Shown: positions 6,147-6,303 of the stretch, piece by piece
Layout of the letters: the number at the start of each line of letters is the position of its first letter
Position numbering within the stretch: position 1 is the stretch's first letter
Source: CBIFWW01 sp966186435
GTDB lineage: Bacteria > Pseudomonadota > Gammaproteobacteria > Enterobacterales > Enterobacteriaceae
NCBI GenBank assembly: GCA_966186435.1
Contig: CBIFWW010000176.1
Location: forward strand, 1 to 6,303
Direction of reading: 5' to 3'
Length of the DNA: 6,303 nucleotides
Position numbers and translations under genes: made by a program
Notes under the pieces: generated by a model
The model's database searches: none
What the model was told of the DNA's origin: nothing
What the model saw: only the letters and a program-made list of their open reading frames with translations

Positions 6147-6303
6147 TCCTTTTTGCCTAAGGTCCGGCCATCTCATCGGCAACCTGTTTTGGGTACCATA
6201 CACTGACGGAACACGTCAAGAAAACAGCCTTTGCCGTTCAGAAGTACCGGTGGGGTTTAAGCCCCTACGCTTCAGCTTATGACGCATAGTTAATTGCCAG
6301 ATG
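6147..6303. other. No intact gene; possible further slipin decay
   Basis: All minus-strand frames carry stops. Short stretches such as CFLDVF could be debris of a slipin N-terminus, given the pseudogene just downstream, but similarity is too weak to assert. The plus strand is open from 6004 to 6282, but its product resembles no family I know and lies antisense to the slipin remnant, so I do not call it. No RNA gene or repeat was seen. Confidence 0.4.

Noticed and set aside
6004..6282. Plus-strand open frame of 92 codons at the right end
   Set aside because: Antisense to the slipin remnant, whose motifs are recognisable on the other strand; product matches nothing I know.

Overview
The window reads as chromosomal DNA of an enterobacterium (order Enterobacterales). 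The pgi and lysC proteins look close to full-length Escherichia coli-type sequences. The two genes are divergent, as in E. coli, and both the pgi 5' leader and the last ~60 nt before lysC resemble the E. coli sequence as I remember it. Genus cannot be fixed by eye.

Layout, left to right: (1) 1-215, a gene-poor upstream region with small dyads. (2) 216-1637 (+), a sugar isomerase-like protein of the L-arabinose/L-fucose isomerase superfamily with a complete metal-ligand set, ending at a strong hairpin/T-run terminator. (3) 1691-3340 (-), pgi, glucose-6-phosphate isomerase, convergent with the isomerase gene. (4) 3341-3702, the divergent pgi/lysC control region, with a 14-bp perfect palindrome, a lysC promoter candidate and a short lysC leader. 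(5) 3703-5064 (+), lysC, lysine-sensitive aspartokinase III. (6) 5062-5100, a bidirectional terminator that contains the stop codons of both flanking genes. (7) 5098-5886 (-), an intact RlaP-type DNA polymerase beta-family nucleotidyltransferase. (8) 5891 to about 6146 (-), remains of a slipin (SPFH/band 7) gene immediately upstream of rlaP, broken by frame changes and internal losses. (9) 6147-6303, no intact gene; probably more decayed slipin sequence.

The housekeeping genes serve hexose-phosphate interconversion (pgi) and the committed step of the aspartate pathway to lysine, methionine and threonine (lysC). The right end is accessory: a slipin-nucleotidyltransferase pair of probable RNA-repair type, of which only the nucleotidyltransferase remains whole.

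Two points stand out. The lysC leader keeps sequences resembling both ends of the enterobacterial lysine-riboswitch leader, but only about 30 nt lie between them, so there is no room for the normal ~170-nt aptamer. The slipin partner of rlaP is a pseudogene whose surviving tail still supplies the rlaP ribosome-binding site. I found no RNA genes, insertion sequences, CRISPR arrays or clear evidence of a wholly new system.
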